Source: Lunularia cruciata
Lineage: Eukaryota > Streptophyta > Marchantiopsida > Lunulariales > Lunulariaceae
DNA length: 64,000 nt
Reading direction: 5' to 3'
Assembly: GCA_948567375.1 (NCBI GenBank)
Contig: OX419758.1
Coordinates: 37,081,001 to 37,145,000 of the forward strand
A program made the translations under genes and the position numbers. Shown here one piece after another: positions 10,009 through 21,537 of this stretch. The stretch's first letter is position 1, and the number at the start of each line of letters is the position of its first letter. The notes under the pieces were generated by a model, which saw nothing but the letters and a program-made list of their open reading frames with translations, was not told where the DNA came from and did no database searches.

Positions 10009-10420
10009 TGTAAAAGACCAAAACCGAGGAGAGAAATAGGAGAATGGAAACTCACATTGGGACACTTGAATGAGGGAAAACTCCAAATGCCTAGCATGAA
10101 CTTTGGCTTTGGTATTTATAGGTAGCATACAAGGCTCTTGAGAAGCTTCTCAATAAGCTTCCTCAAGCCGCTTTCTTAGAGTGCAAGCCAAGTTAACTAG
10201 GAAGCTTCTCAAGAAGCTTCCTTCTAGAAGCCGCCTACTTGGTGTGCAAGCTAAGCTAGTTGGAAGCTTCTAGAAGGTACTTACTTAAGGTGCAAGCTAA
10301 GCTAACCGGGAAGTTTCCCAAGAAGCTTCCTAGATACTTCCGGAATATTCTAGGCTAATTTGTCTTATGTGCTACTTTGTGAGCCTGATTGACTTCGTCG
10401 CTAAACTCCATATTGTTATA
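10009..10420 (-). repeat. 5' LTR of the gypsy element
   Basis: This 412-bp LTR is homologous to 6332-6757. Relative to that copy it lacks 14 bp inside the heat-shock-element cluster, and its first dinucleotide has changed from TG to TA at 10420. The TATA box is at 10113-10120. It would drive minus-strand transcription of the element. Confidence 0.92.
10142..10350 (-). promoter_or_regulatory. Heat-shock elements in 5' LTR
   Basis: The three-unit GAAgcTTCtaGAA lies at 10263-10275 and the three-unit TTCcgGAAtaTTC at 10338-10350. GAAgcTTC pairs lie at 10142, 10201 and nearby. The 14-bp deletion in this copy shortened the four-unit element seen in the 3' LTR. The cluster lies upstream of the TATA box at 10113-10120. 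Confidence 0.6.
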
Positions 10421-10425
10421 GCTTT
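10421..10425. repeat. Target-site duplication (right), GCTTT
   Basis: Exact copy of 6327-6331, immediately outside the 5' LTR. Confidence 0.85.
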
Positions 10426-12230
10426 TCTCATGCTCCTTGGTGGGAGACTAAATGCATGTTGTTTCTCTTACTTCCTTGTGAGTAGTGGTCTCATCTTTGG
10501 CAACTCGTGCATCTCTTTCTCCTTCTCCTTCCTATATGCATGCTTGGATGGACTTCTCCTCTTGGCCTTCAACTTCTCTACTTCCTTTTTCCTTAAGATC
10601 TCACTTACAACATTTTTGAACTTGATTTCTTCTTTTGCTTGTGGTTTTTGTTCTTCTTCTAAAAACTCTTTCCCTTTGGCCTAGATGCTATTACCATCCT
10701 TAGCCTACAATGGTCTAGCTTGTCATCATTTTCTTTATAAATGTTGGTCAAGGAGGATACTTCTCCATCTATTCAAAGATATGTTAGTATTGGAGGACTA
10801 TACTTCATCATGAGGACTTTGCTTTGCTTGTGAATGTTCTCCTCCTCCTTTGCAATTTACCTCTTACCTGTTCTACAACCAAGTCCTTTCATGTTGGTGC
10901 CAATTTTGCACCATCTTGATGAGGGTATGCTTATGATTTTTAGTCCAAGGAGAGCTTGATACAGGTGAAGGACTCCTCACTTGCCTCTTCATCTTGTGAC
11001 ATCTCTAACATCTTGCCGACACCCTCTTCCTTGTTCTTTCCTTTATGATCTTCTTCCATCATAATGTCTTCTACTACATCATGATTATCTTTGTCTTGAT
11101 CTTCTTCAAAGTAGTTGTTAATTACTTCTACCTTTTGTTTCTTTGTTCCTTGCACCTTTGGTCATGCAAACAACTCTTCTCACTTCTATAGGTACCCTAG
11201 GGTGTTGTATAATTCCTCCACATGTATATATATGTTCTTTGACTTTAGATACTTTGCATTGGCTAGTCTATATTTCTCTAACTTGATGGTTGCTTCTAGA
11301 TGTGTACAAAAGTATCCCACATAGTAGAAATGTGTGGTTTCAATAACTTCTATCTCTTCTTATAAAGCAACTTCAATGAAATGTAGAAGTGTATCACAAA
11401 TGTTGATATGAGCATGACTCTACCATCTTTATTCATGTCATCTAACATTTCTTGAACTTGTCTTTTAGACATCTCCACAAAGTTCACTTGTTGTCTCTTG
11501 TGAAGGTTCTAGATGAAGATTGCTTGGCTTATGTTGGCAAAGGTGGTTTGCTTAGATTTGGATAGCTTCATCATGAACTCTGTAATCACTCTTTGTATGG
11601 GATCCTTGTATCCACCAATTCTCCACAAATTGCTTACCTTTTCTTCCTTCAAAGATGGCTTGGTTTTTGCATAGAGCCTACCCTTGGGTTGAGTTTACTA
11701 AGAGTATATAGTCATTCTATTGTTATGACAATGGACCACAAGTTCGATCACCTTCCACCAATGTGCTTAAGTCCATGCAAATACATTCCTCCTTAAAGTT
11801 TCCAGCTCAAGGTCACGATCATCTCTAATTTCTTTAATCATCGCCAAATCTCTCATATTCTAATTCCACAACACAAAATCAAATTTCTTTTTGTATATGA
11901 TTTCCTCCTTACAATGGAGTGCACACTTATTGACTTTTTATGATTTTGGAATCACTTTTAGAAGCACTCTTTTGGGCTAAAGAGCCATAGTGCTTGCTCA
12001 TAATCTCTTGGGTGAAAATATGATCTATTGTAGGTATAGGCTCATCCAATCTCTCAAGCTTTCAATCTTTTGTCTTTTGGGCCAAGGAGCCATAGTGCTT
12101 TCTCATAATTGCTTAGGTGAAAATATGATCTATTGTGGATACATGCTCCTCCAATCTCTCAAACTCTCAACTCTTGTTGCTTGTCAAAAAAATCAATGGA
12201 TACTAAATGGGTAAATTCACAAATTTGAGA
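10426..12230 (-). pseudogene. Decayed coding region, upstream part, unknown function
   Basis: Minus-strand reading frames with coherent composition are broken by stops. From upstream to downstream they are: a 35-codon unit present twice (TIDHIFTQEIMSKHYGSLAQ and a relative); VSNLWRIGGYKDPIQRVITEF followed by KRQVQEMLDDMNKDGR near 11450-11650; THLEATIKLEKYRLANAKYL near 11270; an acidic stretch at 11155-10940 (FEEDQDKDNHDVVEDIMMEE); and a Lys/Glu-rich stretch at 10684-10475 (KEFLEEEQKPQAKEEIKFKN). A TATAAAA lies on the minus strand at about 12268-12275. The region is cut by the gypsy insertion and appears to continue at 5520-6331. The family is not recognised. It could be a transposon gene or a host gene remnant. 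Confidence 0.4.
11975..12185. repeat. Tandem duplication, 105-bp period
   Basis: Two similar units lie head to tail, with 'gagccatagtgctt' at 11982 and 12087. The period is exactly 35 codons, so the duplication is in frame with the minus-strand decayed coding region (repeated peptide IDHIFT..IM.KHYGSLAQK). Confidence 0.75.
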
Positions 12231-12309
12231 AGTTGAAAAGAACTCACTATACAAGCTAGGGCCTTGTTTTTATAGCTTAGGCCAACCATTTGGGAATTTG
12301 GCATGCAAT

Positions 12310-14115
12310 CCGTGGTAAAATTTATTGTTAGCACATGCTAGCATCTTGGCCAATTCAAATAGTCATTGATTTTTATTCTTTTTCTAGATGCTAATGCATT
12401 GAAGTTGTTGGAATTCCCTAATATTGAATGATTTTCATGCTAATGAAAGTCCATACCAATATCATTTGGGATGGAATTTTTTTTTAAGTACTTTGTCATA
12501 AGGGTCATTAGAGTTGAGGACTTATGATCACAAATGTAGTAATCACAAATGCTATGATCACAAAGTATACAAAGTAAAAATCATGAGTAATATGATCATG
12601 ACCACAAGAGTCACAATCACATAGGTCTTCATCATCTTATTCCTTGGTTGCATAAGAACCATAATATTTTTCTTTAGTCAGCTCCTTGTCCTCTTGCATG
12701 ATTACCTTCTAGGCCAATGATAAGTAGTGAAATCTTGTATTCTAGCATTGAAAGTCTTATAACCTTTCAATAATTTATGAAAATCAAAATAAAAAAGAAA
12801 AATGGTACTCTAGTGCAAAGGTAGGTCACATTAATACATAGATGCACATTTATAGTGTTTGCTATAAATATTGCTTTGCAATATGAAATTCAATAGCCCA
12901 ATGCTACCTTGTAGAGAAATACTTGGTTTTTTAGCTACATTGATCACATTGATGGTAAACTCTACTACATCAAACAACTAATAATATAGCTCCATGATTG
13001 CTACTACAACAAGAGAAATAGCCATTTACTACTTCAATAACATTGTGGTTATAAATCACAATATACTCATAATTTATGTGGATGTAGGATTTCTGAGTTC
13101 ATTTCATAATGTCATGTGCTTAAAAATCCATCACTTTGGCAATCACTGGCATGGATATTTTTGAAACAACAACCATGACATTTTTCAAGAATATGTATTT
13201 GGCAATCTAGGTTATATGTGTGTAGAGATGTTTGTGCTCTAGTATAGAAGAGCGGTTGAGAATACCCAAGCAAAAAATCTTGTGCTATAAGCATTTAACA
13301 TGTGATGTCCAAAGAAGCATTTCAAGGTCAAGTGGATGATTGATGATACAAAAATCCATTTGAGAGGATTTAAACTTTATGCACCAATCAATGTGATATA
13401 TTTACATTGATGTTTGAATCTTTTTGGCATCTTAGTAGTTTTATTCATCACTCTAATTTGGATTTTTTGATTGCAGATTTTGGAAATATGGTTGTTCAAG
13501 ATTTTGTTATTGATGGATTTGTGAATGGTTGATCATTTGGCATATAACAGTGCATTCATATCATTAATTTTTTGCCCATTCTTCATTATTTCCTTTTTGG
13601 TACCCTCTTTCTCTATTAGCCTATGTGCATTTTATCCTCCCATGCAATCTTCTACAATTTAGTCAATCTTCTCCATATTCTCTTGATTTTTGTCAAGGTG
13701 CATCCAAATGCAATTTTTTTCCTCTAGATTAGTAGGAAAATTTTAATTGATTTGAGGAAGATTGTACACCTCTTGGGAGTATTTTACTATTTTAAGTGCA
13801 TATTGAGGCAATTTGGACATAGTTATGTTGCAAGGAAGGACAAATAGGAAGTGGTTAGGAAGAAAGGAGCAGAAACAAAAGACAAAGTTTAGTGTAAGGC
13901 ATAAGTTGGGGACTTTTATCAACCTAGCAATTTGAAAGGATACAAGATTATATGTGCATTAAGGTCAAACCTTGTTTATAGTATCTTTGAGTCTTGAAAC
14001 CATAAGTCAGATTGTACTTGGAGTTACAAGAGAGTTTAACAACCTTCAAATGGACTTATAATAGCCTATGGTTGCAACATTGAGTATTCTTGATAGGCAT
14101 GTAATTGGAAGAGCT
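12310..14115. other. AT-rich intergenic, nothing recognised
   Basis: The composition is AT-rich, with only short frames. The 60-codon minus-strand frame at 13112-13294 has no recognisable content. I see no structural repeat. Confidence 0.4.
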
Positions 14116-14176
14116 GGAAGGAAGGAAGGAAGGAAGGAAGGAAGGAAGGAAGGAAGGAAGGAAGGAAGGAAGGAAA
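14116..14176. repeat. (GGAA)n microsatellite
   Basis: About 15 uninterrupted GGAA units in AT-rich intergenic DNA. Confidence 0.95.
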
Positions 14177-16248
14177 AAGAGAAGGTTTACAAGCATAAGT
14201 TTAATTTTCACCCAAATATTTTACTTTGGGTGCATGTAGCATAATACATTTTTTGTATCTTTTATCTAAGAATGCTTGATGTTACAAGGTTGCATTGTTA
14301 AACCTTGAGGTGATCTAGTAGCTTGGAAGAAATAAGCACTATCTTCCATGAATATTTATTCCTTCTTGTGATAACATGCATTTTGTGTTCAAACAAGTTG
14401 CATCTTTGTTGTTTCTCTTGCTTGTTTGTTGCTTGACCTCTCAAATTGTATGTATGAGTTCCAATTTTGATCAAAATATGAGATCAAGATGGAGTTAGAA
14501 AATAACCTCCATAATTTAATTTTTTACTTATTTTGATCACTCAAATTCTTTTAGTAAAAACTCCAACTTGTATTGGTATGTATTGCATGATCTTGTGATT
14601 TGCTCAGTGAGTGAAATTAGTGGTAGTATATACATTGATTTCTATTGTATAAAATGTGAGTGATTATCTTGTGGATCAAATGCTATATGAGCAATCCAAA
14701 TATATTCAAGTAGTTGGCCATGTGGATTAAAGTCTTTTTTGCATCCAAAGCTATAATATGTATATAGGTTGTGGAAGATCAATAAATAATATAGTGTTTT
14801 GAGTCTTATAAATCTCAAGTGGGAGTAGAATGTTGGTTTGTCCAAGAGGTGTAGTAGAGTGTCAAAACTAGTGCAATGGAGTGTGAGTTTGATTGAGAAA
14901 TGGTTTTGTGCTCTTGACATACCTCTCTTAAACCCTTTTCTCATCAAGTTTCAGATCATGCACCGTGGTCACTTTTTGGTTTTCATTTGTAGTGCTGACT
15001 ATGGAGAGCCTGGATCCTATTATCCTCCATGTGCTTACTTGTGGATAGGTTTGGGAGTAAGCTAGCATAAAAAATGCTCAAGGCCTTAAAGGTGGACTTT
15101 GGGGATCCATGTGTCAAAGGATGAGTTACTAAGTGTCAAAAAAGCAAGGATTTGGATCCCAACATGTTGAATTTAGGGTTTCCAACATTTTGGGAAGTTT
15201 AGGAAGGCTATGTGTGAAGAAAAGACCACAATTGAAAATAAGAGCAAATAGACTATGATGTGGAAACCAAAAATACTATATTTAGTCAATTTTAGCAAGA
15301 TGTGATTGATTACGCAAGGGGGCATAATTCATACCCAAGTGCAAAATTTAAAAGATTGTTAGTGTTTTGTCATAGCTTTACATGATTTGTCAACGTGGTT
15401 GGAGATTAAATAGGATTTTAATTGTTTTGAGCTTAAGAAATACCACTTTTCAATTTATCTCAAAACTAATATGACCAATTGAAAGGAGTACTTTAAATCA
15501 AGGTGTTGGAAGTGGAGATTATGATCAAATTTGGGTTCATAATCACATCTCAAGTTTTGATTTGAATGAGCCTTTGAAATTTTTTAGTATTGTTGGTGGT
15601 TAAATCTTGTGCATTTGTATTCAAAAATTTCATGTGAATTACTCATATAAAGAATCCAAGGTCTTGGATCAAGTATATATTTGGGTATATCAAGCTTAAA
15701 AGTTAGCATAACTTTGGAATTGATATATATCTACACATTGGAATTGAATTAAGATATCAAACTTCACAAAAGTTTAGATATAGGCACAAACAACTATTGT
15801 GAAAAACATAGTTTACTTAGGGTTTATAGGTAGTAAGATCTGATATAACAAACTGTATTGAAAATAACATCACTAGTTTCAATGAGTTATGCTATCTTTG
15901 ACTTTGATTGAATGTCAATTTTTTCCATCTAAAGGTATAATTGAAAGTAAAATAGCTCACTAAAGTTTTTCTTATTGTTTTTATGAATCCATTTGCCAAT
16001 ATTTTTTTGTCAAAGCTGTGGAAGAATTAGGATTACAGCCTAGATCAGGGTTTCAAATCTAGGGTTTAAACTACCAAATTAAGTTAAGTTCAAGACATTG
16101 TTGATGAAGATGTAGTGGTTGGATTAGAGCTTGCTTTATATCATTGGAAATCATATATTGTGTGATTTTTCATTGAGGCTATAACATTTAAATCAAAGCT
16201 ATAGAAAATAAATTATCCAAGTTTAAGTCTTTAGTTATTTCTTCTATA
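14177..16248. other. AT-rich intergenic, nothing recognised
   Basis: No supportable gene. Overlapping short frames on both strands near 14642-15065 share no features with known proteins. Confidence 0.4.
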
Positions 16249-16560
16249 AGAATCACCCAAAAAAAAAAGCATGGCAAAGAAGCCACATCACCTTTTTGAC
16301 AATCATTTAATATTAATATTAATATTTCATCAATATTACAATCTTAAAAATCCACAATATAGTGCATGATTTTTATAAATGAATGCAACTTGCACAAGAT
16401 ACACCAAAACACAATTTATGGAGCATTCATTTATTAGATCCTCATCTCCTTACAAATTTCACTAAAAATTAATTATAGAGTTTGTTATTTAACTTGTAGA
16501 CATCAGTCAGAACTATTTCTAAAATATCCTATTGTATATTAAGTTGGTTTGGATCAGTGT
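16249..16560 (+). repeat. Dispersed repeat, copy 1 (partner at 19340-19625)
   Basis: It shares an ordered series of matches with 19340-19625: 'gcattcatttattag', then 'cctcatctccttaca', then 'agtttgttattta', then 'gtagacatc'. The copies are in the same orientation about 3.07 kb apart and moderately diverged. They could be an eroded LTR pair or two copies of a non-autonomous element. Confidence 0.65.
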
Positions 16561-18800
16561 GCAATTATTGCAATTAGGTTCTTTCTCTTTAGGTATGTTG
16601 TGTATTTCTCCTTGGCAATGTTTGAAGTGATGAACAAAAATCAAGAATGCATGTTGTGATGATAGGTTAGGTTGCCTTTATTCTGCTACTTAGTAGAAGG
16701 AACATTAAAATAGTGGTGTAAGCTTCTATTAGTGGAAAAAACAAGTGGACCTAAATTATCAGTGGTAGGTATATGACCTCCTATTTGTAAGCTTCACAAC
16801 TAGGCACCCAATGTATTCCCAAAGAGAGAAAAACATAGTAAGCCAATAAATTTGATGGTTCTCTGAGTAATTGGGTTAGATTTGTTATTTCTTGAGCTTT
16901 CATGCCTCACACCTTTCAAATTTTGAAATATTGATGTTGTTTGTCATGGAAAGGAATGAACTTGGAATGGATTGTGTATGCTAGTTATCTTTCCCCTATA
17001 GATTGGGTCTCAAATCAGAATTTGAGTTTTCCTTTCACTTTAGTTTTTGCTATTAGCTTAACTATATATTATGGATAACATTGTCTTTAATATTTATAAT
17101 TGAACACCAATTTATGTAATCATCTAAAACAACAAAAAGGCAAATTGTACTTAGATCTTGAATAGAAAGATTAGGTTGACTAAAACGATTATTCTACCAT
17201 CACAATTTGAAAAAGCTTATAGCTTATTGAAATTTGTTTGCTTTTCTTTGCATCTAAAAGATATTATATATGTGAATGTACAATGGTAGAGCTTTATCAA
17301 GCGGCTGAAAAATAGAGATCCACAAGAGAGTGTGATCAAGAATCAACATGGAAAAACAAATAGGATGTGGGAAAGGATATCATGAATGAATCCAATGCAT
17401 GAAGCACTATAAATATTCAAATGAATAGATGAAATGTCAATTTTATTTTACATTAGTTAATTTTTGCTTTTTCTAGAAGCTCTTTATTTTTAATTAAATT
17501 GTTGTCACAACAAAAAGAAACATACTACAAACCTTTACTTACCATTCAAGCTGGTGTCTCTCATCTTTGCATTTGGACTTTGATCTGCTCAATTTAAACT
17601 TATCTTTCAACACTTCAAACTTCTAAGTGGATACTTCTACTTGCTACTAGAAAGCTCAGACAATAGGTTCCTTTCCTTCGATGTTTTTGCCATTCTTGCC
17701 AAAACTTGAGTTGCTTTGGGTTGTAGTTGGGCTTTTATTTCTTTGGTTGAACTTGTAGACATTGGTGTACAAACTTTGACCTTCATTTGGGTTATAGTAA
17801 TGAATGATGAATTTGATGGAATCAAGGAGTTGTGAATGAATTAATTTTTGTATTTGATTATGTTTTGCCTTGTTGGTTCCAACTCTTTCAAAAGTTACTC
17901 ATTTTGCATTGATGTTTTTTTGCAATGGTAAATATCTTCATTTATAATGTGCTTTGCAAGGAGATCCAAAGAGTGCGTTCATAGGGCAGCTAATTTTGTA
18001 CAAATGGAACTTGTTTCTCTACGGGAGACTTTTAGCTTTGAAAAAGTCACCAAAAAAAGATTTCCAAACTTTGGAGTGCAGCTTCTGAATAACATTATTC
18101 TTGCTCTTACAATACTCCAAAATGTGTATGAACTAGCGTTCATAACTAGCGTTCATGGTCTCCTATTCTATCTAGATTGCGACCTTCTTCTTCGCCGTGG
18201 GATTGCAGTTCTCCTCCATGGCCTCCATATGTCTAAATGACCTTTGTTGTCGTCGGACACTCCAAAACTCAATCGTGTTGTATTATGCACCTTAGAAACG
18301 TAGTCATCATCACGGTAAACTAAACATGTTCCCGCAACCGCGAGTTCAACCGTAAACTTTCCAGTTTGAACCCTAAAATTTATTTCCCGTTAGATTAATT
18401 TTCGCGACTTTAAAATAAACTAGCTTTACTTTACGGATGATGTTTCCGATTGCACTGAAATCATATTTTTTTGAGTGAACACAGTTAAGACTTAAGATTA
18501 TTCCTGTTTACAATAGATGTTTCAGAAATAGTTATATTAAGTTTCATAACTTTTCATATAGATAGTTACGAAGCATTGACTAAATGGGTACGGTATGTGA
18601 CGGGGTAGAAAAGTATCGTTATGGAGTTTGGGCCTTAATAGTAAGTTCCTTATTATTAGGGCACTCCATATGAGGTGGTTTGTAGAAAATAAAGAATAAT
18701 GTTAGAGAATATATATGGTAATCAAAAGTTGATAAATTTATGCAATAGACGACCAAGAATACAATTTATATGGGATTTAATATGTTAATTTAGGATTAAA
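16561..18800. other. Intergenic between direct repeat copies, nothing recognised
   Basis: AT-rich to about 17.9 kb and less AT-rich from about 18.0 kb. Frames at 17637-17825 (minus) and 17947-18240 (plus) are open but show no recognisable domain, and I do not call them genes. Confidence 0.35.
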
Positions 18801-18809
18801 TGGGATTTT

Positions 18810-19010
18810 TCTCGTTGTTGCTCGTCGCTACTCATCGCTGCTCATTGTTGCTCATCACTGCTTGTTGTTGCCGGTAGCCGCCTATTGCTGCCCGTAGCCG
18901 CCTGTAGCCACTCGATGGCGCTTGAAGCTCAAAGCTCGTTGACGCCCGTACACGCTCGTTGCCGTTGGTTGACACTAGTAGACGCTTGTTGCGGGTAGTT
19001 GCTTGATAGT
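18810..19010. repeat. Degenerate short-period repeat (GTTGCTCATC-like)
   Basis: Imperfect units of about 10 bases such as 'gctcgtcgctactcatcgct' and 'gctgctcattgttgctcatc' are followed by related 'gttgccggtagccgcc' units. This makes a locally GC-richer low-complexity patch inside AT-rich DNA. Confidence 0.55.
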
Positions 19011-19339
19011 GCAAGTTGATTTTGCATCCAAATGTGAGTCTACATTGTAATCAGGTTTTTGCTAAATTTTTGTTGCACTTTTGGAGTAAAATGCATTGAT
19101 CTTTAATTAATTTCTTGGCTGCGATAAGATGATGCAAATCATTTTCCATAACTCGCGCTATCTCCCTCACCACACTAATATATATGGATATGAACCAACG
19201 CACCAATGCAAAACTAAAAAACACACCGGTTTAGTTTACTAACAAGAGCATTTGCACAACATTCGCTGATGGTGAATTTGAATTTGAACAGTTGAGAGCG
19301 GCATTTTGGATCCGCCAAAAAATTTCATAAATCACACTC

Positions 19340-19625
19340 TAAGAATCATCCACCAGAAAAACATGACAACTCTCTCAAGAAGGCACATCATCTCTTTTGA
19401 TAGTCATCTATTTCACTATGGAACTCCTAAACATCCGTAGTATAGCGTCTGATTTTATAAATGAATGCAAATTACATGTTATATACCGTATAATAATTTA
19501 TGTAGCATTCATTTATTAGCACCTCATCTCCTTACAGAGTTCACTAAAAATAGTTACAAAGTTTGTTATTTATCCCGTAGACATCTGTCAAACCTATTTC
19601 TGAAACCCCCCATTGCATGATCTGT
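19340..19625 (+). repeat. Dispersed repeat, copy 2 (partner at 16249-16560)
   Basis: See 16249-16560. The frame at 19544-19771 (minus) lies partly over the repeat and is not recognised. Confidence 0.65.
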
Positions 19626-20113
19626 TTTCTCATTGGATCTAAGGCCACTCCTCTTTGTTTCATGTTCTTTACTAAATCCACAAACATACATGAACAACCA
19701 AAAAAGTTTCTTTCAGTCTGGTTCTCAATGATTGTTTCATTTGAACCATTCGATTGGTTTTCAGGAACCAATTTATGAAACTATAACAAGTGAAATAAAC
19801 TATACTTAGAAAGTTGAAGGAGCCATTATTAGACTGCATTATTAGACAAGACCGTCCTAATGATTCCAGGCATATTTGATGGAGCACAAGCTATGGTTTG
19901 CAGCTACACATGCGGATGATTGCAAGCTTTGTGGCACTTGAAGTACCTTCAAAGGGACGTCACGTCAAATACCCCTGCGAAATAGCTTTAGAAAATGATA
20001 TTTCATTGCTTTGTGACGGTCTCCAAAAAGCAAAGTTTTACATCCTAGGAGCACAAAAACGAGTTAGAATTGTACTGTCATCAAACCAAGGGTTTAGCTG
20101 AGGACGCTGAAAA

Positions 20114-20260
20114 CCTGGAGCTAATTGAATGGAATGGATATGCGATTTTCCTTTCTAACATTGAAATTTGAGAAACATATTGCGTACCTGGAGCTAATTG
20201 AATGGAATGGATATGCCATTTTCTTTTTTAATATTGAAAATTGAGAAACATATTGCGTAT
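20114..20260. repeat. Tandem duplication, 73-bp period
   Basis: The unit 'cctggagctaattgaatgg...gagaaacatattgcgta' occurs at 20114 and again at 20187, with few differences. Confidence 0.85.
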
Positions 20261-20908
20261 CTAATCGTCAGTTGTGCTACGTTTGAGTTGCTTTTAGCAA
20301 GGCATATATGAGATAAGATATGATGTCGTATAGTCAAGAAATAGATATCTCGTCCTTTCCAGAAGTGAATTGAGAAGAGAAGATGGGATATACAAATTTG
20401 GATTGGACAGAAATAACGCGATAGGATCCCATTTCACGCTAATATCGAAAGAAGTACGAGAAATACGGGATCGAAGGCAGCAGCGCGAGGCTGGATAAGA
20501 TCGACGGCAGAGAAGCAACCAAGATGGTTTCTGGACGGGGGACGTAGTGACCTTTGGATACCAAATCCGAGGACCAGGGGAAATCGAGAGTGAATAGAAA
20601 GAAAAAGGCCAGCCGCGAGTCCCCGGGAACAACAGGGAGTAACCAGGGGTTAAGGGGACCGGGTTAAGGGGACCGGGTTAATGGCTGGTCTGGAGGAAGG
20701 AGGTCGAGCCGGGGTTGTGGGGGCGCGCTTGCCCTAGAGAACAAGGAGGTGCTCTGCGTGTTGCTTTGCTGCAGCCAGGCCCTGGCTTGGCTTCTCGAGC
20801 TCTTCCCTGACCTCTGTCTGTGTGACAATTTCCTCCTCATTCTTCATTTCTTTACACCTGAACAACTGATTGAACGATCGCTTGCAGCACGAGGCTGTAA
20901 TCAGCTCT
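20261..20908. other. Upstream region of the eIF4G gene
   Basis: Composition shifts from AT-rich to balanced or GC-richer sequence toward 20.6-20.8 kb, as expected near a gene promoter. No TATA box or transcription start can be assigned with confidence. Open frames at 20294-20632 (minus) and 20749-21006 (plus) are not recognised. Confidence 0.35.
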
Positions 20909-21064
20909 CCCTCTCTTTCTTTCTCCTTCTCTTCTTTCTTCTTCCCCTCTTCCTAAAACCTTCTTTTCGTCTTATTCATCTCGATTTTCTCCTCCTCCCC
21001 CCTTAATCTCTTTCCCCGCCTCTTCTCCCGTTTTTCTGTTTTAATTTTTTTTCCCCCTTTTCTA
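20909..21064 (+). promoter_or_regulatory. Long pyrimidine-rich tract upstream of eIF4G
   Basis: Roughly 150 bases are almost entirely C and T on the plus strand, ending ...cccccttttctag. In plants such tracts occur in core promoters (Y-patch) and 5' leaders. The terminal ttttctag could also be a 3' splice site of a 5'-UTR intron. The sequence alone does not separate these. Confidence 0.45.
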
Positions 21065-21244
21065 GGGAGTTAATTGAAGTTTCGGTTTTGCTCCGGTTCT
21101 TCATTGATCCCCTATCTTCTTCCTATTCTCCGAGTTTCTTATTTCTTCCGGTCGTCTGCAAGGATCCTCTTTCGGAAGTTCGGTTTCCTTGCTTCGTTCT
21201 TCGCTCGGTTCATCTCTGCTCGAACCTGTTGGCTCCAGGCTCAA

Positions 21245-21472
21245 ATGACTTTCTTATCATCTGCACGCAATGCTGTACATGTCTGAGCTTGGTGTGATTG
21301 CTCCTGATTTGAATTCTTAGGCAGTGGAGTGGAGAAGACTGAAACGCGTCGCGGTGGCCGTTCGCACTGGCCTTGAAAGGGAAGGGGATAGAGTGGTGAA
21401 AAGCTTCAACCCCGTGGTTGATTCTCCATGCACGGCCGACCTAGTTTGCTTCCTGATCACACACAAGTGTGA
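21245..21472 (+). promoter_or_regulatory. Short upstream ORFs in the presumptive eIF4G leader
   Basis: Three ATG-initiated short frames precede the main start: 21245-21286 (MTFLSSARNAVHV), 21270-21320 (MLYMSELGVIAPDLNS) and 21428-21472 (MHGRPSLLPDHTQV). If this DNA is retained in the mature leader they would act as uORFs and lower eIF4G translation. Whether it is leader or intron is unknown. Confidence 0.4.
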
Positions 21473-21537
21473 GGGGAGAAGCGGATCCGTGGATCCGTCG
21501 TCAATTATATCAAGGGGAGCAATCAATTACATTATAT

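Larger units (their letters stand above)
6332..10420 (-). mobile_element. Ty3/gypsy chromovirus LTR retrotransposon, defective
   Basis: This is a complete insertion of 4089 bp oriented on the minus strand. It has LTRs at both ends, a GCTTT target duplication, a primer-binding site next to the 5' LTR and a polypurine tract next to the 3' LTR. The internal order on the minus strand is gag, CCHC knuckle, aspartic protease, reverse transcriptase, integrase C-terminus and chromodomain, which is Ty3/gypsy order. The segment from the RT palm to the integrase tail (RT thumb, RNase H, most of integrase) is missing, and frameshifts and stops occur elsewhere. It cannot be autonomous. Visible LTR differences (a 14-bp indel and scattered substitutions) indicate that the insertion is not recent. 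Confidence 0.93.
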
